Source: Tetradesmus obliquus (taxonomy: Eukaryota; Chlorophyta; Chlorophyceae; Sphaeropleales; Scenedesmaceae). From it: DNA of 64,000 nucleotides. Position numbers and translations under genes: made by a program. The stretch lies in NCBI GenBank assembly GCA_030272155.1, contig CP126204.1, forward strand, positions 1,975,501-2,039,500, read 5' to 3'. Shown here piece after piece: positions 48,562 through 59,537 of this stretch. Numbering within the stretch: position 1 is the stretch's first letter; each line of letters begins with the position of its first letter. The notes under the pieces were generated by a model. The model was not told the DNA's origin, searched no databases, and worked only from the letters and a program-made list of their open reading frames with translations.

Positions 48562-51500
48562 CCTGCAGCTGCCGATGCAGACATGTCTATGGAGCTTACA
48601 GGCGCAACTGCCGCACTAGCAGCAGCCGCAGGAGATGACTCCAGCCCTGTCCTGGGCATCTGGCAGAGCCAGCAGCAGCTGACGCCGCCCTCTGCCGCAA
48701 AACAACCACAGCAGCACGCTGCTGCTGCTGCCAGCCCCGCTGGCCCAGCTGCGGAGCAGGGCAGCGAGCCAACGCTGGAGCTTGCAGGTGCAGCTTCGCA
48801 GGGTGGCCAGACGAATGCGCTAGAAGATGCTACGCTGGAAGACTTTGCGCTGCCGCCAGATCTGGCAGCTGGCGAGGAGCGGCCCATCACCATGCCCTTC
48901 TCAGGTGCGTGTGAGCTGTGCCCTGCTTCACATGCGGGGTCAATGTCTGCTGGCTGCGTTTGGATGGCCATTGTGCTGCGGCTGCATACGGTCAAGGCCA
49001 GCTAAACTGCGTTGTCCCACCAATACTGCCAGATGCGGCGAGGCAGTTCATGCATGATACCTGGGAAGATGCTCTGCCCCTAGGCATGCACTAAACATCA
49101 ATTAATGCTGCTGTATGCTGTGTGATCCTCCGTCTGCTGCTGTGCCAATGTGCCTCTGCAGGCCCACTAGGCTCGCTGGGTGGTGTGCGGGCTGGCTTCA
49201 CACCAAGCTCTACTGCCAGGGGAGCTGGCGCCAGCAGCGCGCAGCAGCAGCGCACAGCGCAGCCCATTGCGTTCAGCGACTTCTGCCAGATCGTGGACAT
49301 GCAGTTCCTGACCCACATCCGGCGTGGCACCAGCATCAGCGTGATGGACTTCCAGCCCTCAAGCGTGCCGCAGGACCTGAACCAGGCGCTGCAGCTGCTG
49401 GCTGTCACAAGTGAGCTGCTGATGCGCAGGGTTTAATGCAGCGGGGGCGGATCGCATCTGATACAGGACTAGCTCAGCTTGTTGCTTGCATCAGAAGCAT
49501 TGCAGATGCAGCAACCGTGCAGTGACATAAGTCAACCCGCTGATACTTCTGACAAGGAGACTGCTGTGCCTCATCTGGTTGTGCTGTGCCATGCGCGTGT
49601 TGTGCGCAGGCTGCGAGGTTGCTGTGTTTGAGGGCGCCATGCACAAACTGCAGTCGGACATGCAGGCGAAGCGCCGCGAGGCGTACGAGCTGGAGGACCA
49701 GACAGGGGTGGACAACCCGCCAGTCTTTGCCACAGTGCAGGTGGGCATTGAACGACATGGACCGCTCTTTTTGCTGAGAGAGCTGGGATACTTGGTGCAG
49801 CAGCAGCAGGTCAGCTTGGTCCTGTCACAGGAACGCACATGCACCAGCTGCTGCAATGATCTTTGTCCTGCACCTCGTTGTTGTTTTGCTAGCCATGCTG
49901 ATTGTCAGCCCTGTGCAGCTTGATCAAGTGCACTGCCATATCACGCTGCTGTTGAAGGCAGGCAACAGCAACCTATGCACAACCAGGCTTGCATAGACCG
50001 TTTTGCCATGCATGCCAACCTGTCGTCCCTACCCTGCTGATACTTGCTGCCCCCGTACACCTTCTGCATTGCGTGCCACACAGACTGTGCGCCACACGCA
50101 GCTTGAGCAGGCGAAGCACTGCCTGGTGCTGCTGAAGAAGGCCTGCCGCGCGCAGACGGCTGTGAGCTGGAAGCAGCTGCGCCAGGCCATGGAGCAGGAG
50201 CTGGCACAGCGCCTGGCAGAGCAGCAGGCTGACCTGGCAGAACAGCTTGCCTTTGTGCAGGTGGGAAGCACATACCTTAGGCTGCTTAATGCTGACTGGA
50301 TATCTGCCACATGCAGCCTTGGCTCATCAGTCCAGCTGTGCATCTTTGCGGCATGTGTTGGCGTTTGCAATGCCCGTTAGACGTAGTACGTTTCACTGCA
50401 ATGCTTGCTCACGCATGTCTGCCTTACTGCACTCGAATCACAGGCCAAGCTGCAGAAGGCGCAGCAGCAGCGCGAGTATGCCAAGGCCTTCCACGCAGAC
50501 GTGCTCAAGAAGCTGGCAGCAGAGCAGGCAGCGCAGCAGGAGGCTGCCGCAGCGCGCAGCCGGCTGGCGTCGCTGCGGGCGCGGCTGGAGGAGCTGCAGG
50601 GGCTGAATGCAGACAGGCGGCAGCGCGCAGGGGAGGTGCAGGAGCAGGTGCAGGCGCTGAAGGTGCGTGAGGATGCAGCTGCATTGCAGCCAGCAGGCAT
50701 TTGCAGCAACAATCGGTGGCACTGTCACAGGCACCTTCCAGTACTTGTAGTCAACTGTGATTATGTCCAGTGCTTGCCTGCTGACCAGGACTGACTGTGT
50801 GCTGTTATCCCTGCCAACATGACAGGCGCGCTGCGGGGAGGTGGATGCAGAGACAGCCGCGCTGCTGGCCAGGCGTGAGCAGCTGACTGCTGTGGTGGCT
50901 GCCACGCCGCAGCCGGCACGCAGCCGCCAGGCAGCTGCCAAGCTGCGCAGCGCAGCAGACAAGCTGGAGCTGCTGGCAGGCCTGCAGGTGCGGGTGCTGG
51001 CCAGTTGTGTTGGGTCGTAGATGCATGGTGTATGCGCTGCTGATGGCGTGTGTGTGTCGCACGTGAGCATCACGGACACGTGACATTTTCAGCTGCCGGC
51101 AGGCAGGTATTTGCGTCTGTCGGCCAGTTCACGAGACAGAGTTGTACTTGGCGCTGTGGTTGCCGACGTGTCACCCTCTCCGATTCTCATCTCACGGCGC
51201 AATCCCCACTCTCTTGTGCTGCTGTTGTGTTGCTGTTGCACAGGGCTGGCAGCCCACTGCTGTGGGCGCAGGGGAGTGGCTGGTCAGCTTAGCAGGCAAG
51301 GCAGGCATTCGGCTGCACCTGGGGCAGCAGGGGCTGGCAACAGGCAGGCTGGAGCTGCTGAAGCCAGCAGCAGCAGCAGGAGCAGACATTGGCACGCACC
51401 TGCTGGCGGCACTGGGTGAGTAGCAGCTCACAGGCTGTGCGGCTCGCCCGCAGTGCGGCGCATGCACCGCGCTTCTTGGCAGGTGTCTGGCCAGCTGCGC

Positions 51501-52355
51501 ATACCATGTACGCTCTTTTGGATGAAGGTAACCAGCCGCCCAACTGCCTTGACAACATGCTTCAGCTGTCGTGCATGCGTCAACACTAAGTGACACTACC
51601 TGTGCCCCTGCTGCCGCTGCTGTGATGATGTTGTCCATTGCAGTGGCTGCCATGCAGGACCGCTTCAGCTTTGCAGTGCCCACCAGCCAGCTGCCACTAG
51701 CCTTCCAGCAGGCAGAGCTCGCGCTGAGCAGGGCTGTGAAGCTGTCGGAGCAGTGCAGGAGCCTCTTTGAACGGCAGCCGCTGCTGACAGGCGTAGGCGT
51801 GGCAGACACTGCAAGTGCTGCTGCTGCTGCTGCCGCCGGGCAGCAGGCTTGGCTGCGGCTGACGCTGATTGCTGTGGAGCAGCAGCTCAAGGTGGATGTG
51901 CAGCTGGGCTTGGGAGGGCTGCTGGCAGGCAACAGTGCTGCAGGTGAGCATGCTGCTGGACAGCAGCTAAGCTGCATGGATGACGGTCTTGATCGGAAAC
52001 GCAGCTGTGAATGCTGCTGGAAGGCTGGTGGGTGGCGTGCCAGTCCTGCGCAACTGCCAGCCCAGCAGTCCAGCCTTTTGTGCTGCCCAAGTGACGTTTC
52101 CAGGTGGCAGCAGAAGGCAGAGCGGAAGTCATCATGGAGTCTGCGGGTTGTACTGATGTGAGTGTTTCCTGTCATGCAGGCATCGACAGCCGAGTGGAGG
52201 TGCTGGTGAGCCCAGATGAGGGAAAGGCGCAGGCTGTGCAGCAGCAGCTGGGCGGCTGTGTGTCTGCTGCGCTGGCAGCGCGTGGTGGCAGCAAGGGCAT
52301 GCTGGAGCGGGTGGTGGCTGAGGCCAGCAGCTGCCTGGTGGCAGGCAGTTGGTGA
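45198..52355 (+). CDS. KNL1: KNL1/Spc105/Spc7 outer-kinetochore scaffold
   Basis: The KMN-network protein that recruits PP1 and, through MELT motifs, Bub1/Bub3 checkpoint proteins. Fourteen exons join in phase: 45198-45227, 45366-45488, 45667-46129, 46325-46888, 47131-47786, 48064-48904, 49162-49410, 49610-49740, 50084-50260, 50444-50662, 50826-50987, 51244-51415, 51644-51943, 52180-52355, giving 1420 residues. The N-terminal PP1-docking RVSF is at 34-37. MELT motifs lie at 120-123, 194-197 and 788-791, with weaker MDLDMP and LELAG motifs. After Ala/Gln-rich linkers the Spc7-like C-terminal part begins at IAFSDFCQIVDMQFLTHIRR, followed by about 240 residues of coiled coil (KLQKAQQQREYAKAFHADVL) and a final region where family members have RWD domains. 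Intron 46130-46324 is a multiple of 3 and open, so its removal rests on GTAAGT and CTGCAG. The gene shows little of the exon-edge duplication seen in neighbours. Confidence 0.9.
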
Positions 52356-53050
52356 GGGGTCAAGAGGCGCGCTGCATGTGGCGATGCAAAAGGCGATGCG
52401 CTTGGCAGATGGCGGTGGCAGGTGGAACACACTGACCCTATGACTTGTGTGATTGATGATGGTGACAGGAGAAGGACAGTGTTGATGGTACCTTACTCAT
52501 CTTGCTCACGTGGTATGGGTATGATATGAACAGTTGAGGTGTTGGCATCATATGCATGCTTGATGCACGACACTGTCAGTTGCGTGTGCACAAGCCCACC
52601 ATGTGGTGCAGTCTTTCTTGGGGGCGTCACTGCAACTGCCATTTGGTTGAGAGTCAGGCCTGCTGAACAAAGGGTTCAACGTGTATAACTAACACTTGGC
52701 ACCGGTAATCACATTGCTGCCCCGGTGGTTCCTCTTCAGCCTGCTGTGGGGTGACGTCAAGTGAACCCTGTTAGTTTCAGCTGTGCAGATGCCAGCGTCA
52801 GCTGACTGGGCTGCATCGGACAGTAGTGACACTATTGTGTGATCATTCCAGACGATCGATGCGTTCAGATGCTCCATTGCGTGCCAATCGCCCCAACTCT
52901 TGCATCGTACCTTGGCTGTGTTGCAGCTGGCTGCAGTGTAGCTTCTGCTCATCTGGGATTTCGTGATGTGCTATAACTGTATTGAAAAGGATTTACAATG
53001 AAAAGATCTACGATAACTTGAGGCAGCAGCAGGCAGATCAGCGCTGTCCC
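52356..53050. other. Intergenic region
   Basis: Holds the KNL1 3' UTR and the DUF218 gene 5' region. I see no gene, no TGTAA on the + strand and no repeat of note. An open + frame just upstream of 53051 lacks an ATG. Confidence 0.5.
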
Positions 53051-55326
53051 ATGCCCTCCCCCAACAAGCGACAAGGACTGCCACTTTACTACGGTGCTGG
53101 CACATCAGGCACATGGAGCCCGCCAAAGCAGGGATACGGAGCAGTAGGGAACTTTGGCTTGTCCATACAGCGCAGCAGGAGCGGCTTCTTTGCTGTGCCC
53201 TCCAACAAGAGGAAGACACCAGGCAGCGCTGCAAAAGTGCTGCGGATGGTGACAGCCATCAGCTTGGCATTGTTGCTGTTCATGCTGGCCTACATGCAGG
53301 TGTGCTGTTAGTATACATCACTAGCACAGCATCTGAGCTGCAGGCAGCGTCCTTGCCATGACTGATGGGCATGCACTGCGCACAGTAGCTGGCTTCGTCA
53401 CTGCAGCGACAGGCCCGCCTTGCATCCTGCAGTAACACCAATGCTCACCCCTACGCAGCAGAACCACGCCCTGTCAACTTCTTCTGCTGTATTCATTTAC
53501 GTTTTCTTGATAGTATGTCCCTGCGCCTACTGCTGCAGCTCAACTTGACTGGCAGCGCAGATGCAGCCTCTGACCGCATGGATCGGTCAACACCACGCAG
53601 CTCAAAAGCAGACGCAAACACAGCAGATGCAGGTGCAGCAGCAGCAAATGCAGACGCAGCCAACCAAGCGGCAGCAGCAGCAGCAGTGCCGCCTGCAGAG
53701 CCTCCTGCAGGAGGGTACCCTGCCCCGACCCTGCAGCACCTAGTGCTGGTTGCAGGACACGCAGTGTACACAGGTGTTGACTATGCTTTAGCTGCTAAGG
53801 AGACCTCATGGTTCCTTGAGCCTTACCAGCAGGTGAGCCTGCTGCGGCGCACATTGCTTAGTGTGATGCCTTCAGATGAATCAAATTCGATATTTGCACA
53901 GCTGCAGCTGCTTACATACACAGCTGCAGCTGCTCATCTGTCTGCCACTCGCACTTGCGCTACGTAGCGTACACAGCATTACCTTGTCCCTCGAGCTGCA
54001 AGCGGTGCATCAACTCCTGGCACTTGCGCCTGTCAGATCAAAGCGGTACTCTGCAACTGCCACTTAAAACCATCACACAGATTCCTGGTCAAGCGCAGAC
54101 TTTTTTAGACCACATCAAGCTAGGCATAGAGGCAGCAGCAGCAGACCCGTCAGCGCTGCTGCTGTTCAGTGGTGGCCAGACCCGCCAAGCAGCAGGTCCG
54201 CGATCAGAGGGGCTGAGCTATTGGATGGTTGCTGAGGCTGCGGGCTGGTACGGACATCAGGATGTGCGGAGCAGAGCGTTCACAGAGGTGGGTGTGCAGC
54301 AGCAGAGCGTTCATGCAGCTGGTGTGTAATATCAGAGCGCCCGTGCAGGTGGGTGAGCAGCAGCAGAGCTAGGATTGCTCCTTACTGGAGCTCAAGCTGC
54401 TGCCCTGCCTTGCTGAAACCTAGGCATGCAGCGGCTTCAGAGCACCTGTACATACCCGCATGGACCCTGCGGCCTATTGCAGGGTAGTCTTTATGCCGCA
54501 GCATGCCTCTTGATCAGCACGAGTTAGGTGCTCTGCCTGTCTTTCCCTGTCTATCAACCCCTGCCCTGAATCTGAATCTGCGGCCACTTTCTGGCTTGCA
54601 GGAACATGCTCGCGACAGCTTTGAGAACGTGCTGTTCAGTCTCTGCCGCTTTTTTGAGCTGACGGGGCACTACCCAGCCAAAATAACAGCAGTCAGCTAC
54701 ACGCTGAAGCAGCAGCGCTTCGAGCAGCTGCACCGGGCGGCGGTTCACTTCCCGGCCGCTGCATTTCACTTCATTGGCACGCCTGTGCCTGAGGGAGCTA
54801 CAGGGGCGGCTGCGGTGAGTAACAGAATTCAAACTACAAAGTAACAGCTGGCATGCAACAGCAGTGAGCTGTTGAGTGAAGTAGCTGTGTCCATGCCTTT
54901 GAGGAATCATTGCTTGTGCAGGATGCGCGACTGTCTGCCCAGCCATTGGTAGTGTCAACAACCTGCCTGCACCTGTTTGTGGTGTGCATGCTGCACTCGC
55001 AGGGCGAGGCTGCGACAGTAGCTGCTTTCCAGCGGGGCCCTTACGGCTGCTCAGGCAGCCTCCTGCAAAAGAAGGCTCGGCGGGACCCCTTTGCCGTTGG
55101 GCCGCCGCACCCGAGCCGCTGTCCTGCAATGGCGGGGCTACTGAAATTCTGCTCACACAAGCAGTACACAGGGGAAGTACCTTGGGAGACGAGCGGCAAG
55201 CCAGCAGCAGCAGCAGCAGCAGCAGGAGCTGGGGGTGGTAGCAGCCAGGGCGGTGGCGGCGGCAGCAGCAAAGGCGGGCTGCTGCCAGCTGGCAGACGTA
55301 GCAGCAGGAGCGGGATATACACTTGA
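53051..55326 (+). CDS. DUF218-domain membrane-anchored protein
   Basis: Five exons join in phase: 53051-53299, about 53413-53832, 54099-54287, 54602-54814, 55003-55326, giving about 464 residues. The DUF218 fold (YdcF/SanA/ElyC superfamily) is recognisable from HLVLVAGHAVYTG, FSGGQTR (about 246-252), a conserved Ser/Glu-rich stretch (GPRSEGLSYW), then RDSFENVLFSLCRF.E.TGHYP and AAFHFIGTP. This order is that of the eukaryotic uncharacterised group of the family. Exon 1 carries a basic stretch and one hydrophobic helix (about 66-83), so the domain probably faces a lumen. The C-terminus is a Gly/Ser/Ala-rich tail. The acceptor of exon 2 is uncertain: 53407 and 53413 are in phase, while the AG before the ATG at 53515 is not. 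Function unknown. Confidence 0.75.
54288..54362 (+). repeat. Decayed copies of the end of DUF218 exon 54099-54287
   Basis: GCAGAGCGTTCA-like segments followed by GTGGGTG recur twice downstream of the donor with spacing of about 30-35 bp. Confidence 0.55.
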
Positions 55327-55382
55327 CGGGGAGTAACATGTAGTTGTGAAGAACGTGGCCACTTGGGATTGGCAGTTGTGCA

Positions 55383-55387
55383 TGTAA
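55383..55387 (+). terminator. Candidate TGTAA polyadenylation signal of the DUF218 gene
   Basis: TGTAA 57 bases after the stop codon; a second lies near 55628. Motif and position only. Confidence 0.45.
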
Positions 55388-55993
55388 GGGGGCGCTGCTC
55401 TAGAATTTCAGAGAGCGCACTCTTCTGCACGTGTGGTCAGGCGGAACGGTACGGCCTGTGCTTGGTCGGCATGTATGGGCTACCAGCAACTGCTATCCAG
55501 CTTGTCAGCAGACAGTAGAGCCACGCAGCATATGATGGTGCAAGCTTCCTTGGCAGCTTTCTGGTGGGTCAGCCTGATGATGCTGCTGCTGGACCAAGCA
55601 GACGGGCACAGCCTGTGCCTTACACACGGTGTAAGGGAGCACAGCAATGACAGAGGGGAAGATGCAGCAAGCAGCAGGGCGGTTGCTGTGCAGCTGCAGC
55701 CAGAAGTGCTATGCTTCACGATACGGCCAATGTGCGTGCCTGCCTTGATTGCAGCCTTCACAGTGGCACTGCAGTAATGTGCCAGCCCAACAGTCAGTGG
55801 TGACTAAGACCCAGGTTCCCAATTGTCCAAGGGGCGCGTTCGATGCCGCATTAGTAGGATTTTGAGCACTGCTGTCTTGATTTGCACGCGAATTCTTGAG
55901 TGAGTCTGGTTCGAAGCAAAACTGTCAATGCTTGCCTTTTGATCAAAGCAGCCTAGGGGCTGCTGCTTTGCTCGCAATAATGTTCCGTTTGCA
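55388..55993. other. Intergenic region
   Basis: Separates the DUF218 and glycosyltransferase genes. It includes short open frames without splice-consistent partners. No promoter motif was recognised. Confidence 0.5.
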
Positions 55994-57034
55994 ATGACGG
56001 CCAGTACGCAGACGCTGCTGCCAGCAGCGATAGGAGAGCAGAGGCAAGCAGTTTGCCTTGGCAGCAGCATCACTGCTCCTGCCAGCTGCAGCAATGGAAA
56101 GGGCAATATCTTGCCCTTTGGACACACTCTGCACTATGCTGGATGCGGCTGCCCAACAGCCTGGCAGAAGGGCAGTAGAGTGGCAGACCAGGTCGACACC
56201 CTGGTCGCTCGCTACTACCAGCTCTTCCAGAAGAAGCTGATCTCGCCAAACAGACCACTACGGGTATGCTACATGCTGCCCCACCACAACATCACCGGCG
56301 GCATGAAGTGCCTGGTGGAACATGTTCGCTTGCTGCGCCAGCGCGGCCATTGCACTATAGCAGTGCACCGCTCCGACACTGCCAAGCGCGCCATGCCACT
56401 CTGGACGACTGTCGAGGCAGATGCAGACGTTGTGTGCAACCTACACCAGCGCCTCAGCGACGTGTACCCAGTGCAGGACATTGATGTGGTTGTTGTGGGC
56501 ATCTTTCACCAGGTGAGATACAATTCCATACTTTCCATACATTCCATACATTGTGTCGCAGCTGTGAGGCTGCAGATGCACAGGTCCTGCAGCTTCCAGG
56601 CTGGCTTTTGGGGTGGATGTGTGCTGCTGACCTAGCTAGGGTTGTGCTACTTGCAGCGCCGTACCAGCTGATGCGCGCTACGCCAACAACGAACCTGATG
56701 GGCAACAGTCAGCTTGCATTGATGTTGAACATTGTTGTGCTGATGTGAGCAGTCGCTTGCACATGCCTGATGCTATCGCCAAGCCAGCCTGGCAAGGTTA
56801 CGCTGCGTGCAGTCGCCAGCGTTGTACAGTGCATCAATTGCATTGCACATTGAGTGCCCACACCGTTATATCATCCAGCTGCATATAATGCTCAAGCCCC
56901 CCAGCTGCTGCCGCTGCTGCTGCTGCTGCTGCTGCTCCAGGTGGCTGAGCTGCTGGCTGGTGTGCACGCGCCTGTGCTGTACTGGGAGCAGGGCCACGAG
57001 TGGATCTTCGGGGACCCCATCCGACTGCAGGTGG

Positions 57035-57069
<35 letters not shown>

Positions 57070-57764
57070 ACGAACTCTCTACTGCGTCTGCAGCGTACAT
57101 CGGACGCTTACAAACAGCATTCGCTTGCACAGTTTGAACATTGCTGTCGCCCTGATCGTCCTGGGCTGTGTTCAAGGTACCAGCACAGCAGCCAAGCCCG
57201 CCACAATCACTGCTAGCTGAGGTGAAACTGCCTGCATTATGTGTGCATTGTTGCATTGCCGAACAGGTGGCGCAGAACTACCTGAAGCAGGACCAGCTCT
57301 TCCACCTGGTCATGCACACTGCTGCTGCTGACTTCATGAATGCATGTGTACATGTTTGCCCTGTGCAACAGGTGGCGCAGGACTACCTGAAGCAGGAGCA
57401 GCTGTTCCACCTGGTCATGCGCAATGCTGCTGCTGACTGTATGCATATCTTTCTGTCATTGTCGTTTGTCCAACAGGTGGCGCAGAACTACTTGAAGCAG
57501 GATCAGCTGTTCCACCTGGTCATGCACCTGCCCTGTGTGCTGGCCTCAGTCAGCAGCGCAGTGCAGGACATCCTGCAGCAGGAGTTTGGCCGCGGCTCGT
57601 TGCTCATCCCAAATGGCATCGATTGCGAGCGCTTCACACCGGGACCCTGGCAGCCTGCAGCAGCAATCAAGGCAGCAGCAGAGGCGGCCAAGGATGCAGC
57701 AGCAGCAGCAGCAGCAGCAGCAGGGTCCGGATCAGGGTGTGTTATTGAGGAGCTGGGAGAGGTG

Positions 57765-57808
<44 letters not shown>

Positions 57809-57863
57809 TGAAGTGGCGGGGTCTGGTGAGGCGGCTGGCACAGCAGTAGCGCTGATGTCAGAT

Positions 57864-57894
<31 letters not shown>

Positions 57895-58033
57895 GGGCGC
57901 CTGCAGGGGAGGATGAGGGGCTTGCAGGACAGCAGCAGCAGCAGCAGGGCAAGGTTGAGCAGCAATGTGGTGCATCTGACGGGCCAGCAGCAGCAGCAGC
58001 AGGGCAAGCTCAGTTTGCTGCAGTGCCAGAGGC

Positions 58034-58066
<33 letters not shown>

Positions 58067-59495
58067 CAGCGGCAGTGCTGCAACTGCACTGCAACAAGCT
58101 CTTAGCCCTGTCATAGCAGGAGCTAGCAGTCTAGCTGAGCAGCAGCAGCAGCAGCCATCCATAGCTGCAGACATGGTCGATGCAGCTGCTGCTGCTGCTG
58201 CTGCCGAACCAGCAGCAGCAGCTGCTGCAGATGCCTGCAGCCCAGGCAGCAGCAGCAGCGGCAAGAAGCGCATTCTCATCGTAGGCAACCCTGCACTACC
58301 TCTGAAAGGCTTCCCGACAGCTATTGCTGCGCTTGCTGCTGTATCAGCAATGCTGCCGATCAGCGTGCGCTGGGTGTGCCAGGTGCTGCCAACAGCAGCG
58401 ACATTGCCGAATTTGCCGCTGGTGGACTTTGAGCTGGAGACAGTGCTGAGCCCGAGTCAGGCAGAGCTGCCGGCACTGTACCGGGGCAATGACGTGTTCA
58501 TGTTCTCCAGCAGGTGAGGGCTGCTGAAATGGCTGTTCCAGGACCTTGAGTTGAAAAGGATGTAGGTTGGTGTAACATGTGGGGTGTCGCGTTCTGCAGC
58601 TGGACTTATCAATAGCCCACACATCCTCAATTGTTGCGTTTGAGATTGCACTGTCGAAAATTGGTAGATTTTGAGCTGGAGACAGTGCTGAGCCCGAGTC
58701 AGGCAGAGCTGCCGGCACTGTACCGCGGCAATGACGTGTTCATGTTCTCCAGCAGGTGAGGGCTGCTGAAATGGCTGTTCCAGGACTTTGAGTTGAAAAG
58801 GATGTAGGTTGGTGTAACATGTGGGGTGTCGTGTTCTGCAGCTGGACTTATCAATAGCCCACACATCCTCATTTGTTGCGTTTGAGATTGCACTGTCGAA
58901 AATTGGTAGATTTTGAGCTGGAGACAGTGCTGAGCGCGAGTCAGGCGGAGCTGCCGGCACTGTACCGCGGCAATGACGTGTGCATGTTCTCCAGCAGGTG
59001 AGGGCTGCTGGAGATATATTTAGGAGATTAGAAGTAGATAGCAAGTTAAGGCCATGGCGTGCGGCCTGCTTGTGGTCACCACAGACTGCCTCCTGCATGC
59101 CTCCATATTGAACTGTACATGATGATGTGTGCTGCTGCAGTTATGAGGCGGCCTGCCGGTTGTCACTAGGTCTGCGTTGCTGTTGCCTGTGCCCTTATTT
59201 GTGTGCATTATGCTGTGTGCTTGCTGCTCTGCTGCAGGTATGAGGCGTGGGGCATGCCAGTGCTCGAGGCGATGGCGTGTGGCGTGCCGGTAGTCACCAC
59301 AGACTGCCTGGGCATCCGCACCTTCTGCAGGCATGGCGAGAACTGCCTCGTGGCAGCAGCAGACGACGCAACAGGTGCGCACAGATGGATGCGGGGTTCT
59401 GGTGCTGAGATGTGTTTGTTCTTGCATTTGTTGCTGCTCTGTTGCTGTGTCATCATCAGGCCTTGCGCAACTCCTTCTGGCAGTGCTGACACACC

Positions 59496-59537
<42 letters not shown>

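Noticed and set aside
55433-55777. 114-codon plus-strand open frame between the DUF218 and glycosyltransferase genes
   Set aside because: Composition like neighbouring non-coding DNA, no domain, no splice partners.
57503-57952. 149-codon minus-strand frame rich in Ala, Ser and Pro
   Set aside because: Shadow of the Ala/Gln-rich glycosyltransferase exon on the plus strand.
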